A stretch of 16,028 nucleotides of DNA from an uncultured Clostridia bacterium (GTDB lineage Bacteria > Bacillota > Clostridia > TANB77 > CAG-508), in the NCBI GenBank assembly GCA_934132805.1, contig CAKPAB010000029.1, positions 1 through 16,028 on the forward strand, given 5' to 3'. Below the pieces are notes generated by a model. The model saw only the letters and a list, made by a program, of their open reading frames with translations, was not told where the DNA came from and did no database searches. Every line of letters begins with the position of its first letter. The stretch's first letter is position 1. The translations under genes were made by a program, and so were the position numbers. This document shows, piece by piece, positions 1 through 5,999 of the stretch.

Positions 1-1232
1 ATAGGCATATTCAATTCTTTCATTCTATTTAATAATTTATCATAATTTTCTTCTCTTTGGCTACCACCAATAATTTCTCCAATACCAGGAACTAAAAGGT
101 CTGCAGCTGCAACAGTTTTACCATCTGGATTTTGTTTCATATAGAATGCTTTTATATCCATTGGATAATCTGTAACAAAAACAGGTTTCTTAAATATTTG
201 CTCACACAAATATCTTTCATGTTCTGTTTGCAAATCAATACCCCAGCTTACTTTGTATTCAAATTCGTCATTATGTTTTTCTAATTCTTTAACGGCATCT
301 GTGTAAGAAATTCTAACAAAATCAGAATTGATTACATGGTTTAATCTTTCTAATAAACCTTTGTCTATAAAGTTATTGAAAAATTCCATTTCTTCTGGGC
401 AATTATCTAAAACATATTTGAAAATATATTTAATCATATCTTCTGCTAAATCCATATCATCAGCTAAATCTGCAAAACATATTTCAGGTTCAACCATCCA
501 GAATTCAGCAGCATGTTTTACTGTGTTTGAGTTTTCTGCTCTAAAAGTAGGGCCAAATGTGTATATATTTCTAAATGCTTCAGCAAATGTTTCACCATTT
601 AATTGACCACTAACTGTTAAATGAGCAGGTTTTCCAAAGAAATCTTTTGAAAAATCAATTTTTCCATCATCTGTTTTTGGTATGTTTGTTAAATCAAAAG
701 AGTTAACATTGAACATTTCTCCGGCACCTTCTGCGTCACTTCCTGTAATTAAAGGAGTATTTACATATACAAAACCTCTTTCTTGGAAGAATTGGTGTAT
801 TGCATATGCTAGGCTACTTCTAACTCTAAATACTGCATTAAAAGTATTTGCCCTTGGACGAAGATGTGCAATTGTTCTTAAATATTCAAATGAATGTTTT
901 TTCTTTTGAAGTGGATATGTGCTATCTGATAAACTTTCTATTTCTACGCTTGTGGCTTGAATTTCAAAAGGTTGTTTAGCATTTTCTGTTTTTATAAGTG
1001 TTCCGGTAACTTTAATTGAAGAACTTATTGTAAGTTTGCATATTTCACTAAAGTTTGATAACTTATCTGTAAAAACGATTTGTACATTTTTGAAAAACGT
1101 TCCGTCATTTATTTCGATAAATCCAAATGTTTTTGAATCTCTTACTGTTCTAACCCATCCTTCTAAAGTTACTTCTTTGTTAATATAATTTTCTGTATTT
1201 TTGTATAGTTCTTTTATAATTAGTTTTTCCAT
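1..1232 (-). CDS. asnS: Asparaginyl-tRNA synthetase, 5' part (runs off the left edge)
   Basis: Class II aminoacyl-tRNA synthetase that charges tRNA-Asn in the cytoplasm. Reading the minus strand gives about 410 residues. They begin MEKLIIKELYKNTENYINKE, followed by an OB-fold anticodon-binding domain (EGWVRTVRDSKTFGFIEIND) and a class II catalytic core. Motif 2 is visible as FGPTFRAENSNT followed by EFWMVEPE, and GIGEIIGGSQREE near the left edge is typical of AsnRS. The family is usually about 460 residues, so roughly the last 50, including motif 3, lie outside the window. I chose ATG at 1232 because it matches the usual N-terminus. An in-frame ATG at 1244 would add four residues (MKSK). The ribosome site AGGAAGGG at 1245-1252 lies too close to the 1244 start and rather far from 1232, so spacing does not settle the choice. 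The gene is divergent from cmk. No T-box is seen in the short leader. A 7-bp stem (AAGATAC with GTATCTT, 1254-1260 and 1286-1292) sits just upstream of the ribosome site. Confidence 0.96.
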   Translation of the reverse strand, partial: MEKLIIKELYKNTENYINKEVTLEGWVRTVRDSKTFGFIEINDGTFFKNVQIVFTDKLSNFSEICKLTISSSIKVTGTLIKTENAKQPFEIQATSVEIESLSDSTYPLQKKKHSFEYLRTIAHLRPRANTFNAVFRVRSSLAYAIHQFFQERGFVYVNTPLITGSDAEGAGEMFNVNSFDLTNIPKTDDGKIDFSKDFFGKPAHLTVSGQLNGETFAEAFRNIYTFGPTFRAENSNTVKHAAEFWMVEPEICFADLADDMDLAEDMIKYIFKYVLDNCPEEMEFFNNFIDKGLLERLNHVINSDFVRISYTDAVKELEKHNDEFEYKVSWGIDLQTEHERYLCEQIFKKPVFVTDYPMDIKAFYMKQNPDGKTVAAADLLVPGIGEIIGGSQREENYDKLLNRMKELNMP

Positions 1233-1308
1233 TTTTGATTTCATTCCCTTCCTAAGATACAGATTTAATTGGAAAGTTTAAACAAGTATCTTCTTTTATT
1301 ATGGTAGA

Positions 1309-1337
1309 ATTATACATCATTATACATAAAATTTCAA
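1309..1337 (-). promoter_or_regulatory. SigA-type promoter of asnS
   Basis: On the minus strand, TTGAAA (1332-1337) is followed by a 17-base spacer and a perfect TATAAT (1309-1314). Transcription would start near 1302, giving a leader of about 60-70 bases. Confidence 0.75.
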
Positions 1338-1356
1338 TATATTAAGTGAAAAACAA

Positions 1357-1385
1357 TTGACAAAAAAATAGTGGAATAATATAAT
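1357..1385 (+). promoter_or_regulatory. Consensus SigA promoter of cmk
   Basis: TTGACA (1357-1362), a 17-base spacer and TATAAT (1380-1385) match the consensus exactly. The -10 box overlaps the ATG at 1384, so that ATG lies upstream of the expected transcript start (about 1391) and cannot be the cmk start from this promoter. Confidence 0.85.
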
Positions 1386-1422
1386 GAAAAAAGAAAATTA
1401 TGATGTGGGAGGAATAGAAAAA

Positions 1423-2079
1423 ATGATAGTTGCAGTTGACGGCCCTGCTGGTAGTGGGAAAGGAACAATAACAAAGGAGATAGAAAAAAAATTAGGTTTA
1501 TTTAATTTAGATACAGGGGCAACATATAGATGTGTGGCATTACAAGTATTAAGAGAAAATGTAAGTATTGAGAATGAAAACAAAATAATTGAAATAGCAA
1601 ATGATATAGATATTAAAATTGATAATACAGGAGACAAAGACATAATCTTGTTAAATGGAAAAGATGTTAGCAAGGAAATTAGAACAAGTGAAGTAACAGC
1701 AATAGTCTCTCAAATTTCATCTATAATTCCAGTAAGAGAAAGAATGGTAGAAGTTCAGAGAAGTCTTGCAAATGGTAAAAATGTTATTGTAGAGGGAAGA
1801 GATATAGGAACTGTTGTATTTCCAAATGCTGATGTTAAAATTTATTTGGATGCAAGTGAAGGGATAAGAGCTAAAAGAAGATATGAGGAAAATTTACAAA
1901 ATGGAATAGATACTACATATGAAGAAGTTTTAGAAAATGTAAAAATGAGAGATTATAATGATATGCATAAAAAGGTTGGGGCTTTGAAAAAAGCTGATGA
2001 TGCAGTTGTTGTGGATACATCAAATTTATCAATAGATGAGGTTGTTGAAAAAGTTGTAGAGATTATAAAAAATAATTAA
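1423..2079 (+). CDS. cmk: Cytidylate kinase
   Basis: Phosphorylates CMP and dCMP to the diphosphates with ATP, in the cytoplasmic pyrimidine nucleotide pathway. The 218-residue product has the usual length for Cmk. Seen in order: the P-loop GPAGSGKGT (residues 7-15), DTGATYR (30-36; most family members have DTGAMYR), the substrate-binding EGRDIGTVVFP (124-134) and a basic lid stretch (AKRRYEE, then KMRDYNDMHK). Start choice: the reading frame is open from ATG 1384, but that codon is inside the -10 promoter box. ATG 1423 has GGGAGGA nine bases upstream and gives the canonical N-terminus MIVAVDGPAG. In many Firmicutes cmk is followed by rpsA, plsC or ispH genes; here it is followed by an independently promoted small gene, so it is probably monocistronic. 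No clear hairpin terminator follows it. Confidence 0.96.
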   Translation: MIVAVDGPAGSGKGTITKEIEKKLGLFNLDTGATYRCVALQVLRENVSIENENKIIEIANDIDIKIDNTGDKDIILLNGKDVSKEIRTSEVTAIVSQISSIIPVRERMVEVQRSLANGKNVIVEGRDIGTVVFPNADVKIYLDASEGIRAKRRYEENLQNGIDTTYEEVLENVKMRDYNDMHKKVGALKKADDAVVVDTSNLSIDEVVEKVVEIIKNN

Positions 2080-2167
2080 AAAGTAATTTTTTAGATTGAG
2101 TATAATGCATGATGCAACATCAAGTTGATAATAATTGCAATTGGTAAACATAAAATTTGGAAAACTC

Positions 2168-2196
2168 TTGATTTTGCTACTATAATGTGGTATAAT
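2168..2196 (+). promoter_or_regulatory. SigA-type promoter upstream of the small unknown gene
   Basis: TTGATT (2168-2173), a 17-base spacer and TATAAT (2191-2196). The start would be near 2203, giving a leader of about 55 bases that contains a purine-rich AAAGAGGTG ribosome-site-like sequence at 2222-2230. Confidence 0.75.
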
Positions 2197-2257
2197 GCAG
2201 GTAGTTTTTATTTAAAAAGAGAAAGAGGTGAAAAACAAAACGTAAGTTTTAAAAGAT

Positions 2258-2593
2258 ATGGAAAATGAGATAAATATAGTAGAAAAAACTAAATTAAGAG
2301 ATGTTATAGAAGCATTAAAAGATATTTTTGTTGGTGAAAAAGTTAAAGACGAGGGAAATATGGAACAAAAATTACAAGAAATTTATAAAGTGGAAAAAGA
2401 AATTGGAGGAACGGCTAACATAGCTAGTTTAGAAAAAGATGTTCAACAGCATGGTGAAAAAAGAAATAAAAAAATGGACAAAAAAAGCACAAAAACATTT
2501 GAAAATAGAGGTGGACATGAAGAGATAGAAAACCAACAAATAGAAAATCAAGGGATAGAAAAAAATTTGGATGATGATGAATTAAGCAAATAA
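2258..2593 (+). CDS. Small, highly charged protein of unknown function
   Basis: I do not recognise this 111-residue product. It is strongly hydrophilic, rich in Glu and Lys, lacks cysteine and has no signal peptide or membrane segment. Residues 1-60 look alpha-helical and include RDVIEALKDIFVGEKVKDEG. The C-terminal 40 residues are low complexity, with imperfect repeats IENQQIENQGIEK and an acidic end (DDDELSK). It has its own promoter and terminator, which favours a real gene. The start is uncertain: ATG 2258 is the only normal start codon after the in-frame TAA at 2243, but it lacks a good ribosome site (only AAAAG, too close). The good-looking AGAGGTG lies 27 bases upstream and leads only into a mini-frame, GTG 2228 to TAA 2245. 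Translation by re-initiation after that mini-frame, or a frameshift in this copy, are both possible. Confidence 0.6.
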   Translation: MENEINIVEKTKLRDVIEALKDIFVGEKVKDEGNMEQKLQEIYKVEKEIGGTANIASLEKDVQQHGEKRNKKMDKKSTKTFENRGGHEEIENQQIENQGIEKNLDDDELSK

Positions 2594-2621
2594 AAAATTG
2601 CTTAATATGTAAATTTTTTCT

Positions 2622-2656
2622 AAAACAAAAGAATTTTAAAATTCTTTTGTTTTTTT
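2622..2656 (+). terminator. Rho-independent terminator of the small unknown gene
   Basis: A perfect 16-bp palindrome (AAAACAAAAGAATTTT at 2622-2637 with its complement at 2638-2653) runs into a T tract ending at 2656. Any real loop must be opened from the central A/T pairs. A second 9-bp hairpin, ATTAAGCAA (2581-2589) with TTGCTTAAT (2598-2606), overlaps the stop codon just upstream. Confidence 0.8.
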
Positions 2657-2657
2657 C

Positions 2658-2686
2658 TTGACAAAATTATAAACTCAATGTATAAT
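2658..2686 (+). promoter_or_regulatory. Consensus SigA promoter of the tRNA gene
   Basis: TTGACA (2658-2663), a 17-base spacer and TATAAT (2681-2686), beginning two bases after the preceding terminator. The tRNA begins 18 bases after the -10 box, so a short 5' leader would be removed by RNase P. Confidence 0.85.
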
Positions 2687-2704
2687 AAATATCGCAATGC
2701 AGAT

Positions 2705-2781
2705 GGCGAAGTAGCTCAGTTGGCTAGAGCATCCGGTTCATACCCGGCAGGTCGAGAGTTCGAATCTCCCCTTCGCTACCA
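2705..2781 (+). tRNA. tRNA-Met (anticodon CAT, elongator type), CCA encoded
   Basis: The 77 bases fold as a complete cloverleaf. Acceptor strands are 2705-2711 and 2771-2777; the D stem GCTC/GAGC is at 2714-2717 and 2727-2730. The anticodon loop TTCATAC (2737-2743) carries CAT at 2739-2741. The T loop TTCGAAT is at 2759-2765, the discriminator A at 2778 and CCA at 2779-2781. It resembles the Bacillus elongator tRNA-Met, which also has a G1-U72 end pair; the initiator's three G-C anticodon-stem pairs and unpaired C1 are absent. tRNA-Ile(CAT, lysidine-modified) is less likely. Two stem positions are non-pairing: T27/C43 (2732/2748) in the anticodon stem and A50/C64 (2755/2769) in the T stem. 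Confidence 0.95.
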
Positions 2782-2795
2782 AGATATAAAAAAGC

Positions 2796-2829
2796 AAGAT
2801 ATTTCAATAGGGCTGAAATATCTTTTTTT
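2796..2829 (+). terminator. Rho-independent terminator of the tRNA gene
   Basis: An 11-bp stem, AAGATATTTCA (2796-2806) with TGAAATATCTT (2814-2824), a 7-base loop ATAGGGC, and a run of seven T at 2823-2829. Confidence 0.85.
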
Positions 2830-2936
2830 GATTTCTTGGAATTTTCTTAATTTAGTTTTGAATATTTATATACTATTTCTAATAATTGTATATATATGAG
2901 GTGGTTAATATTTGCTAAATTTGTATACAATAAAAA

Positions 2937-3119
2937 CCCCGCCTTAGCCGTAAGATGTCTTGAATTTTTAAGGACCTGCTCCTAAAAACAGGTGGGATGC
3001 CTACCAAAATACTTATGGGCTTCTTACATAAATGCAAGCATGCACGCCATATTTTGAGAATGGGCTCCTCTTACAAACTTGTAGGTTCTAAAAATTCTGT
3101 CTACACGCACTATGCAGGG
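2937..3119 (-). ncRNA. ssrS: Structured RNA, probably 6S RNA
   Basis: 6S RNA mimics an open promoter and binds the SigA holoenzyme in stationary phase. On the minus strand the ends form an interrupted closing stem of about 17 bp: CCCTGC (3119-3114) with GCGGGG, then TAGT, CGTG and AGA with partners in TCTTACGGCTA. A 9-bp A/T helix GAATTTTTA / TAAAAATTC (3097-3089 with 2970-2962) follows. The 3' side carries a hairpin ACCTG/CAGGT (2993-2989 with 2978-2974), as in known 6S RNAs beside the central bubble. From memory, E. coli 6S shares GCATGCT, then 11-12 bases, then AGAAGCC; here GCATGCT and AGAAGCC have the same spacing. Strand: five G-U pairs exist only on the minus strand (at 3116, 3109, 3104, in GAGGA/TTCTC and in ATTTATG/CATAAGT), against two only on the plus strand. 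A T run follows the minus 3' end (2936-2932). The length of about 183 bases fits. Another family, such as the raiA motif, is the main alternative. Confidence 0.68.
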
Positions 3120-3151
3120 AAAATTAATAACTTATTAAATTGTTCAACTAT

Positions 3152-3180
3152 AGTCTACCATATAAAAATAAATGTTTCAA
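3152..3180 (-). promoter_or_regulatory. Candidate SigA promoter of the 6S-like RNA
   Basis: On the minus strand, TTGAAA (3175-3180), a 17-base spacer and TAGACT (3152-3157). The expected start, near 3145, is about 25 bases before the first base of the closing stem, so the RNA would be made as a slightly longer precursor. The -10 box matches four of six positions. A competing plus-strand -10 (TATACAAT, 2924-2931) lies at the other end but has no good -35. Confidence 0.45.
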
Positions 3181-3332
3181 ATATAAAAAATACACAAAAA
3201 AATGATTAAATATTATTTATATTATTTTATCTCTTTTATAATGATTTATTCTCATTTTATTTCATTTTTTCAAATTTGATTAAAAAAAATATTTATGTTA
3301 AAATTAAAGAAATGTTGTGTATAAAAATAAAA

Positions 3333-4043
3333 TTATTCTTTAAATTCTTTATTTAATTTTCCAATAGCTTTAGTTTCAATCCTAGAAACATAAGAACGGG
3401 AAATGCCCATCATTTCAGCTATTTCATGTTGAGTTTTGGGTTTATGACCATAAAGGCCAAAACGTAACTCTATAATAGTTTTTTCTCTATCTTTCAGTAC
3501 TTCACTTATTTTATTATAAAGTTTTTTAATTTTGATTTTTAAATCAACCTCATCTTCAATACTTTTTTCATTATTTTCTAAAACCTCTTGTAAAGTAACA
3601 ACATTATCATCTTTATCTTTGCCAATTGGCTCGTTTAAATAAACTTCGGCATTAAGCTTTTTTGTGGAACGCAGATGCATTAAAATTTCGTTATCAATGC
3701 ACCTTGATACATAAGTACTAAGCTTAGATCCTTTGTCAATATTAAAACTATTGATGCCTTTAATTAATCCAATGGTGCCGATTGAAATTAAATCATCTTG
3801 TTCAACTTTTGTGTTTGAATATTTTTTTACAACATGTGCAACTAAACGTAAATTTCTTTCAATTAAGATATTTCTAGCATCTTCATCTCCATTTTTCATT
3901 TGTTCTAGATATAACTTTTCTTCTTCACTTGTTAATGGCTCAGGAAATAGGTTTGAGGCTGATATATATCCAACTACAAATGCAGAAGATTTTAAAAATT
4001 GTAAAAAACCTAAAATACTAATGCTACAAAGTGCTTCTAACAT
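3333..4043 (-). CDS. sigK: RNA polymerase sporulation sigma factor SigK (pro-form)
   Basis: Late mother-cell sigma factor that directs spore coat and maturation genes. The 236 residues align along their length with Bacillus pro-SigK. Residues 1-37 are a hydrophobic pro-sequence (FVVGYISASNLFPEPL aligns with FLVSYVKNNAFPQPL), which places the probable SpoIVFB cleavage near Gly25/Tyr26. Region 2 spans about 55-130 (IERNLRLVAHVVKKY, DLISIGTIGLIKGINSF, NEILMHLRSTKK). Region 4 spans about 180-232 and ends in a helix-turn-helix (TQHEIAEMMGISRSYVSRIE). The gene is continuous, with no skin-type insertion. The ATG has GGAGGTG immediately upstream at good spacing. A weak SigE-like promoter candidate lies at 4103-4133. 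No strong terminator separates its end from the RNA downstream on the same strand. Some clostridia lack the pro-sequence; this one keeps it. Confidence 0.95.
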   Translation of the reverse strand: MLEALCSISILGFLQFLKSSAFVVGYISASNLFPEPLTSEEEKLYLEQMKNGDEDARNILIERNLRLVAHVVKKYSNTKVEQDDLISIGTIGLIKGINSFNIDKGSKLSTYVSRCIDNEILMHLRSTKKLNAEVYLNEPIGKDKDDNVVTLQEVLENNEKSIEDEVDLKIKIKKLYNKISEVLKDREKTIIELRFGLYGHKPKTQHEIAEMMGISRSYVSRIETKAIGKLNKEFKE

Positions 4044-4102
4044 AATGCACCTCCAAAACTTATATATAGAAATTATATGTTAGATAAATTTAAAAGTGCA
4101 TG

Positions 4103-4133
4103 ACCGTATGTAAAATATTATATAGAGATATTT
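4103..4133 (-). promoter_or_regulatory. Possible SigE-type promoter of sigK
   Basis: On the minus strand, AAATATC (4127-4133), 16 bases, then CATACGGT (4103-4110). The SigE consensus is roughly kmATATT, 14-15 bases, CATACAnT. The -10 matches six of eight positions and the spacing is a little long. The same arrangement occurs upstream of spoIVA (10030-10060). SigE control of sigK is known in Bacillus; here it is an inference. Confidence 0.35.
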
Positions 4134-4184
4134 TCTATAAGTTGTGATACTTTTCGAATGTAAATGAAATAAAATGAAAATTCC

Positions 4185-4213
4185 TTGAAAGTATCTAAAA
4201 TACATGATAAAAT
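4185..4213 (+). promoter_or_regulatory. SigA-type promoter of the prmC-whiA-hemW-rlmN cluster
   Basis: TTGAAA (4185-4190), a 17-base spacer and TAAAAT (4208-4213). The start would be near 4220, leaving a leader of about 17 bases that holds the ribosome site AAGAAGGTG. Confidence 0.65.
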
Positions 4214-4236
4214 AATGTATGTAAGAAGGTGATTAT

Positions 4237-5082
4237 ATGACAATAATAGAAGCAATAAAAAAAGGAATGATAGAACTAAAAAATCAAAATATAGAAGAGC
4301 CAAAAATGAAATCAAGATTACTAATGCAATATGTCTTAAAACAAACAAGGCAATACGTTATTGTAAACGATATGGAACAACTCGAAAAAAACAAAGAAAA
4401 ACAATATTTTCAAGGAATAAACATATTAAAAAAAGGAATTCCAATAGAACATATAACACACCAAAAAGAATTTATGAAACTAAACTTCTTTGTTGACAAA
4501 AATGTTTTAATACCAAGGCAAGATACAGAAATTTTAGTAGAAGAAGTTATAAAAATAGGACAAAAAACTAATGCAAAAAAAATACTAGACTTATGTACAG
4601 GAAGTGGAGCAATTGCTGTATCACTTGCAAAGTATTTGCCAAATACGGAAATTACGGCAATAGATATAAGTAATGAAGCTTTGAAAATTGCTAAAAAAAA
4701 TGCTATAAGCAATAATGTTGAAGAACAGATAACATTTATAAGTTCAGATATGTTTACAAATTTAAATGAAGAAAAATTTGATATAATAGTGTCAAATCCT
4801 CCATATATAAAAACAGATGTTATTAGAAATTTAGATATTCAAGTAAAAAATGATCCACATATAGCATTAGATGGAGGAAAAGATGGTTTGGACTTTTATA
4901 GAAAAATTATTAATAATGCTAATAAATATCTAAAATATAATGGCTATTTGTGCTTAGAAATTGGATTCGACCAAAAAATAGATGTTATTGAACTTATAGA
5001 AAACACAGAAAAATTTGAAGGTACATATTCAAAAAAAGATTTATATGACAATGATAGAATTATAGTTACACAGCTAAAATAA
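4237..5082 (+). CDS. prmC: Peptide chain release factor N5-glutamine methyltransferase
   Basis: Methylates the glutamine of the GGQ motif in release factors RF1 and RF2 with S-adenosylmethionine, which supports efficient translation termination. The 281-residue product has the family layout. An N-terminal helical substrate-binding domain covers about 1-85, then LIPRQDTE (91-98), the SAM-binding loop DLCTGSGAIAVSLA (118-131) and the catalytic NPPY (187-190) that defines glutamine/adenine N-methyltransferases. The NPPY together with the PR..TE motif separates PrmC from DNA methyltransferases. ATG 4237 has AAGGTG seven bases upstream. In many Firmicutes prmC follows prfA; here prfA is absent and whiA follows after 22 bases, suggesting cotranscription. 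Confidence 0.95.
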   Translation: MTIIEAIKKGMIELKNQNIEEPKMKSRLLMQYVLKQTRQYVIVNDMEQLEKNKEKQYFQGINILKKGIPIEHITHQKEFMKLNFFVDKNVLIPRQDTEILVEEVIKIGQKTNAKKILDLCTGSGAIAVSLAKYLPNTEITAIDISNEALKIAKKNAISNNVEEQITFISSDMFTNLNEEKFDIIVSNPPYIKTDVIRNLDIQVKNDPHIALDGGKDGLDFYRKIINNANKYLKYNGYLCLEIGFDQKIDVIELIENTEKFEGTYSKKDLYDNDRIIVTQLK

Positions 5083-5104
5083 ATGGTAGAGTGGGGGGGA
5101 TAAA

Positions 5105-5974
5105 ATGTCATTTTCATCAGATTTAAAAGAAGAACTTAGTAAAATAAATAATTTAAATAAAAAAGAGGAAGTTAAATATGAATTAATTGGATACTTGATT
5201 TCTAAAAATGCAACAATTGTTAAAAACAATGTTAGATATGCAACAGAAAGCGAATATAATATTAATCGTTTTTCAAAATTATTGAGAAATTTAGATATTG
5301 ATAATAATATAGAATTTGATGGAAAATCATTTATTATTACTTTTAAAATCAAAAATCTAATTGAGGACATGAGTGTTGTAGATAGTCACTTAGAAATAAA
5401 AAAAGTTGTTGATAATAAACAAAATGCGGAAAAAAAAGCAATTGTAAGAGGTGCTTTTTTAGGAGCAGGGTCAATAAATAATCCTATAAAAACATATCAT
5501 TTAGAAATAAACTTATCATCAAAAAATAATATGGAATTTTTATATGAAATATTAAAACAGTGTAATATAAATTGCAAAAAGCTAGAAAATAATAATTCGA
5601 TATATTTAAAAGATGGAGAAGAGATATCACTAATTATTGCTTTATTGGGTGCCAATAGCAGTGTTTTGAAATTTGAAGATATACGTGTTCAAAAAGAAAT
5701 GAGTGGTAAAGTAAATAGAATTGTAAATTGTCAAACTGCCAATTTAAATAGGACATTAAATGCTTCAGTTGAACAAATTGATGCTATTAGAAAATTGCAA
5801 CAATCAAATAAATTTAATAAATTAGAGGATAATTTAAAAGAAATTGCTCTACTTAGACTAGAGTATCCAGATATATCTTTGGTGGAGTTAGGACAAAAGT
5901 TAAATGTTCCACTTGGAAAATCTGGCGTTAATTATAGATTGAAAAGGATAATAAAAATGGCAGAGGAACTTTAA
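5105..5974 (+). CDS. whiA: WhiA family DNA-binding regulator
   Basis: Conserved Gram-positive protein linked to sporulation in Streptomyces and to cell division and chromosome segregation in Bacillus. The 289-residue product opens with MSFSSDLKEELSKI. It has a degenerate LAGLIDADG homing-endonuclease-like domain at about 15-190 (ELIGYLISKNATI; AIVRGAFLGAGSINNP) and ends in a WhiA-type helix-turn-helix (EYPDISLVELGQKLNVPLGK then SGVNYRLKRI) within the last 40 residues. The homing-endonuclease catalytic acids are not evident in GAFLGAGS, as usual for WhiA. The ribosome site is a run of six G at 5094-5099, 5 bases before ATG. whiA often follows rapZ and yvcK, which are not here; it sits between prmC and hemW, 25 bases before the latter. 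Confidence 0.94.
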   Translation: MSFSSDLKEELSKINNLNKKEEVKYELIGYLISKNATIVKNNVRYATESEYNINRFSKLLRNLDIDNNIEFDGKSFIITFKIKNLIEDMSVVDSHLEIKKVVDNKQNAEKKAIVRGAFLGAGSINNPIKTYHLEINLSSKNNMEFLYEILKQCNINCKKLENNNSIYLKDGEEISLIIALLGANSSVLKFEDIRVQKEMSGKVNRIVNCQTANLNRTLNASVEQIDAIRKLQQSNKFNKLEDNLKEIALLRLEYPDISLVELGQKLNVPLGKSGVNYRLKRIIKMAEEL

Positions 5975-5999
5975 AAATAAAATGAAAAGGAAGTTTAAG

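Noticed and set aside
328..606. Plus-strand open frames at 328-606 and 682-909
   Set aside because: They lie antisense inside asnS, whose minus-strand translation is continuous and conserved; no ribosome sites or family features.
2678..2899. 73-residue plus-strand frame containing EVAQLARASGSYPAGREFE
   Set aside because: It is a translation through the tRNA-Met gene; this peptide pattern is a familiar artefact of tRNA sequence.
2924..2931. TATACAAT as a promoter for a plus-strand version of the structured RNA
   Set aside because: It is well placed relative to 2937, but has no acceptable -35 box, and G-U pairing and the T run favour the minus strand. Kept only as the alternative.
2896..3209. 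Short plus-strand frames over the structured RNA, including a 12-codon TTG-initiated frame after GAGGTGG (2912-2947) and a 70-residue frame at 2997-3209
   Set aside because: They run through paired segments of the RNA, and the composition reflects its hairpins. The GAGGTGG match is tempting for the 12-codon frame, but its end falls in the RNA closing stem, so I treat it as chance.
5105..5974. Active homing endonuclease
   Set aside because: The LAGLIDADG-like fold is part of WhiA, the catalytic acids are not evident, and the C-terminal WhiA helix-turn-helix is present.
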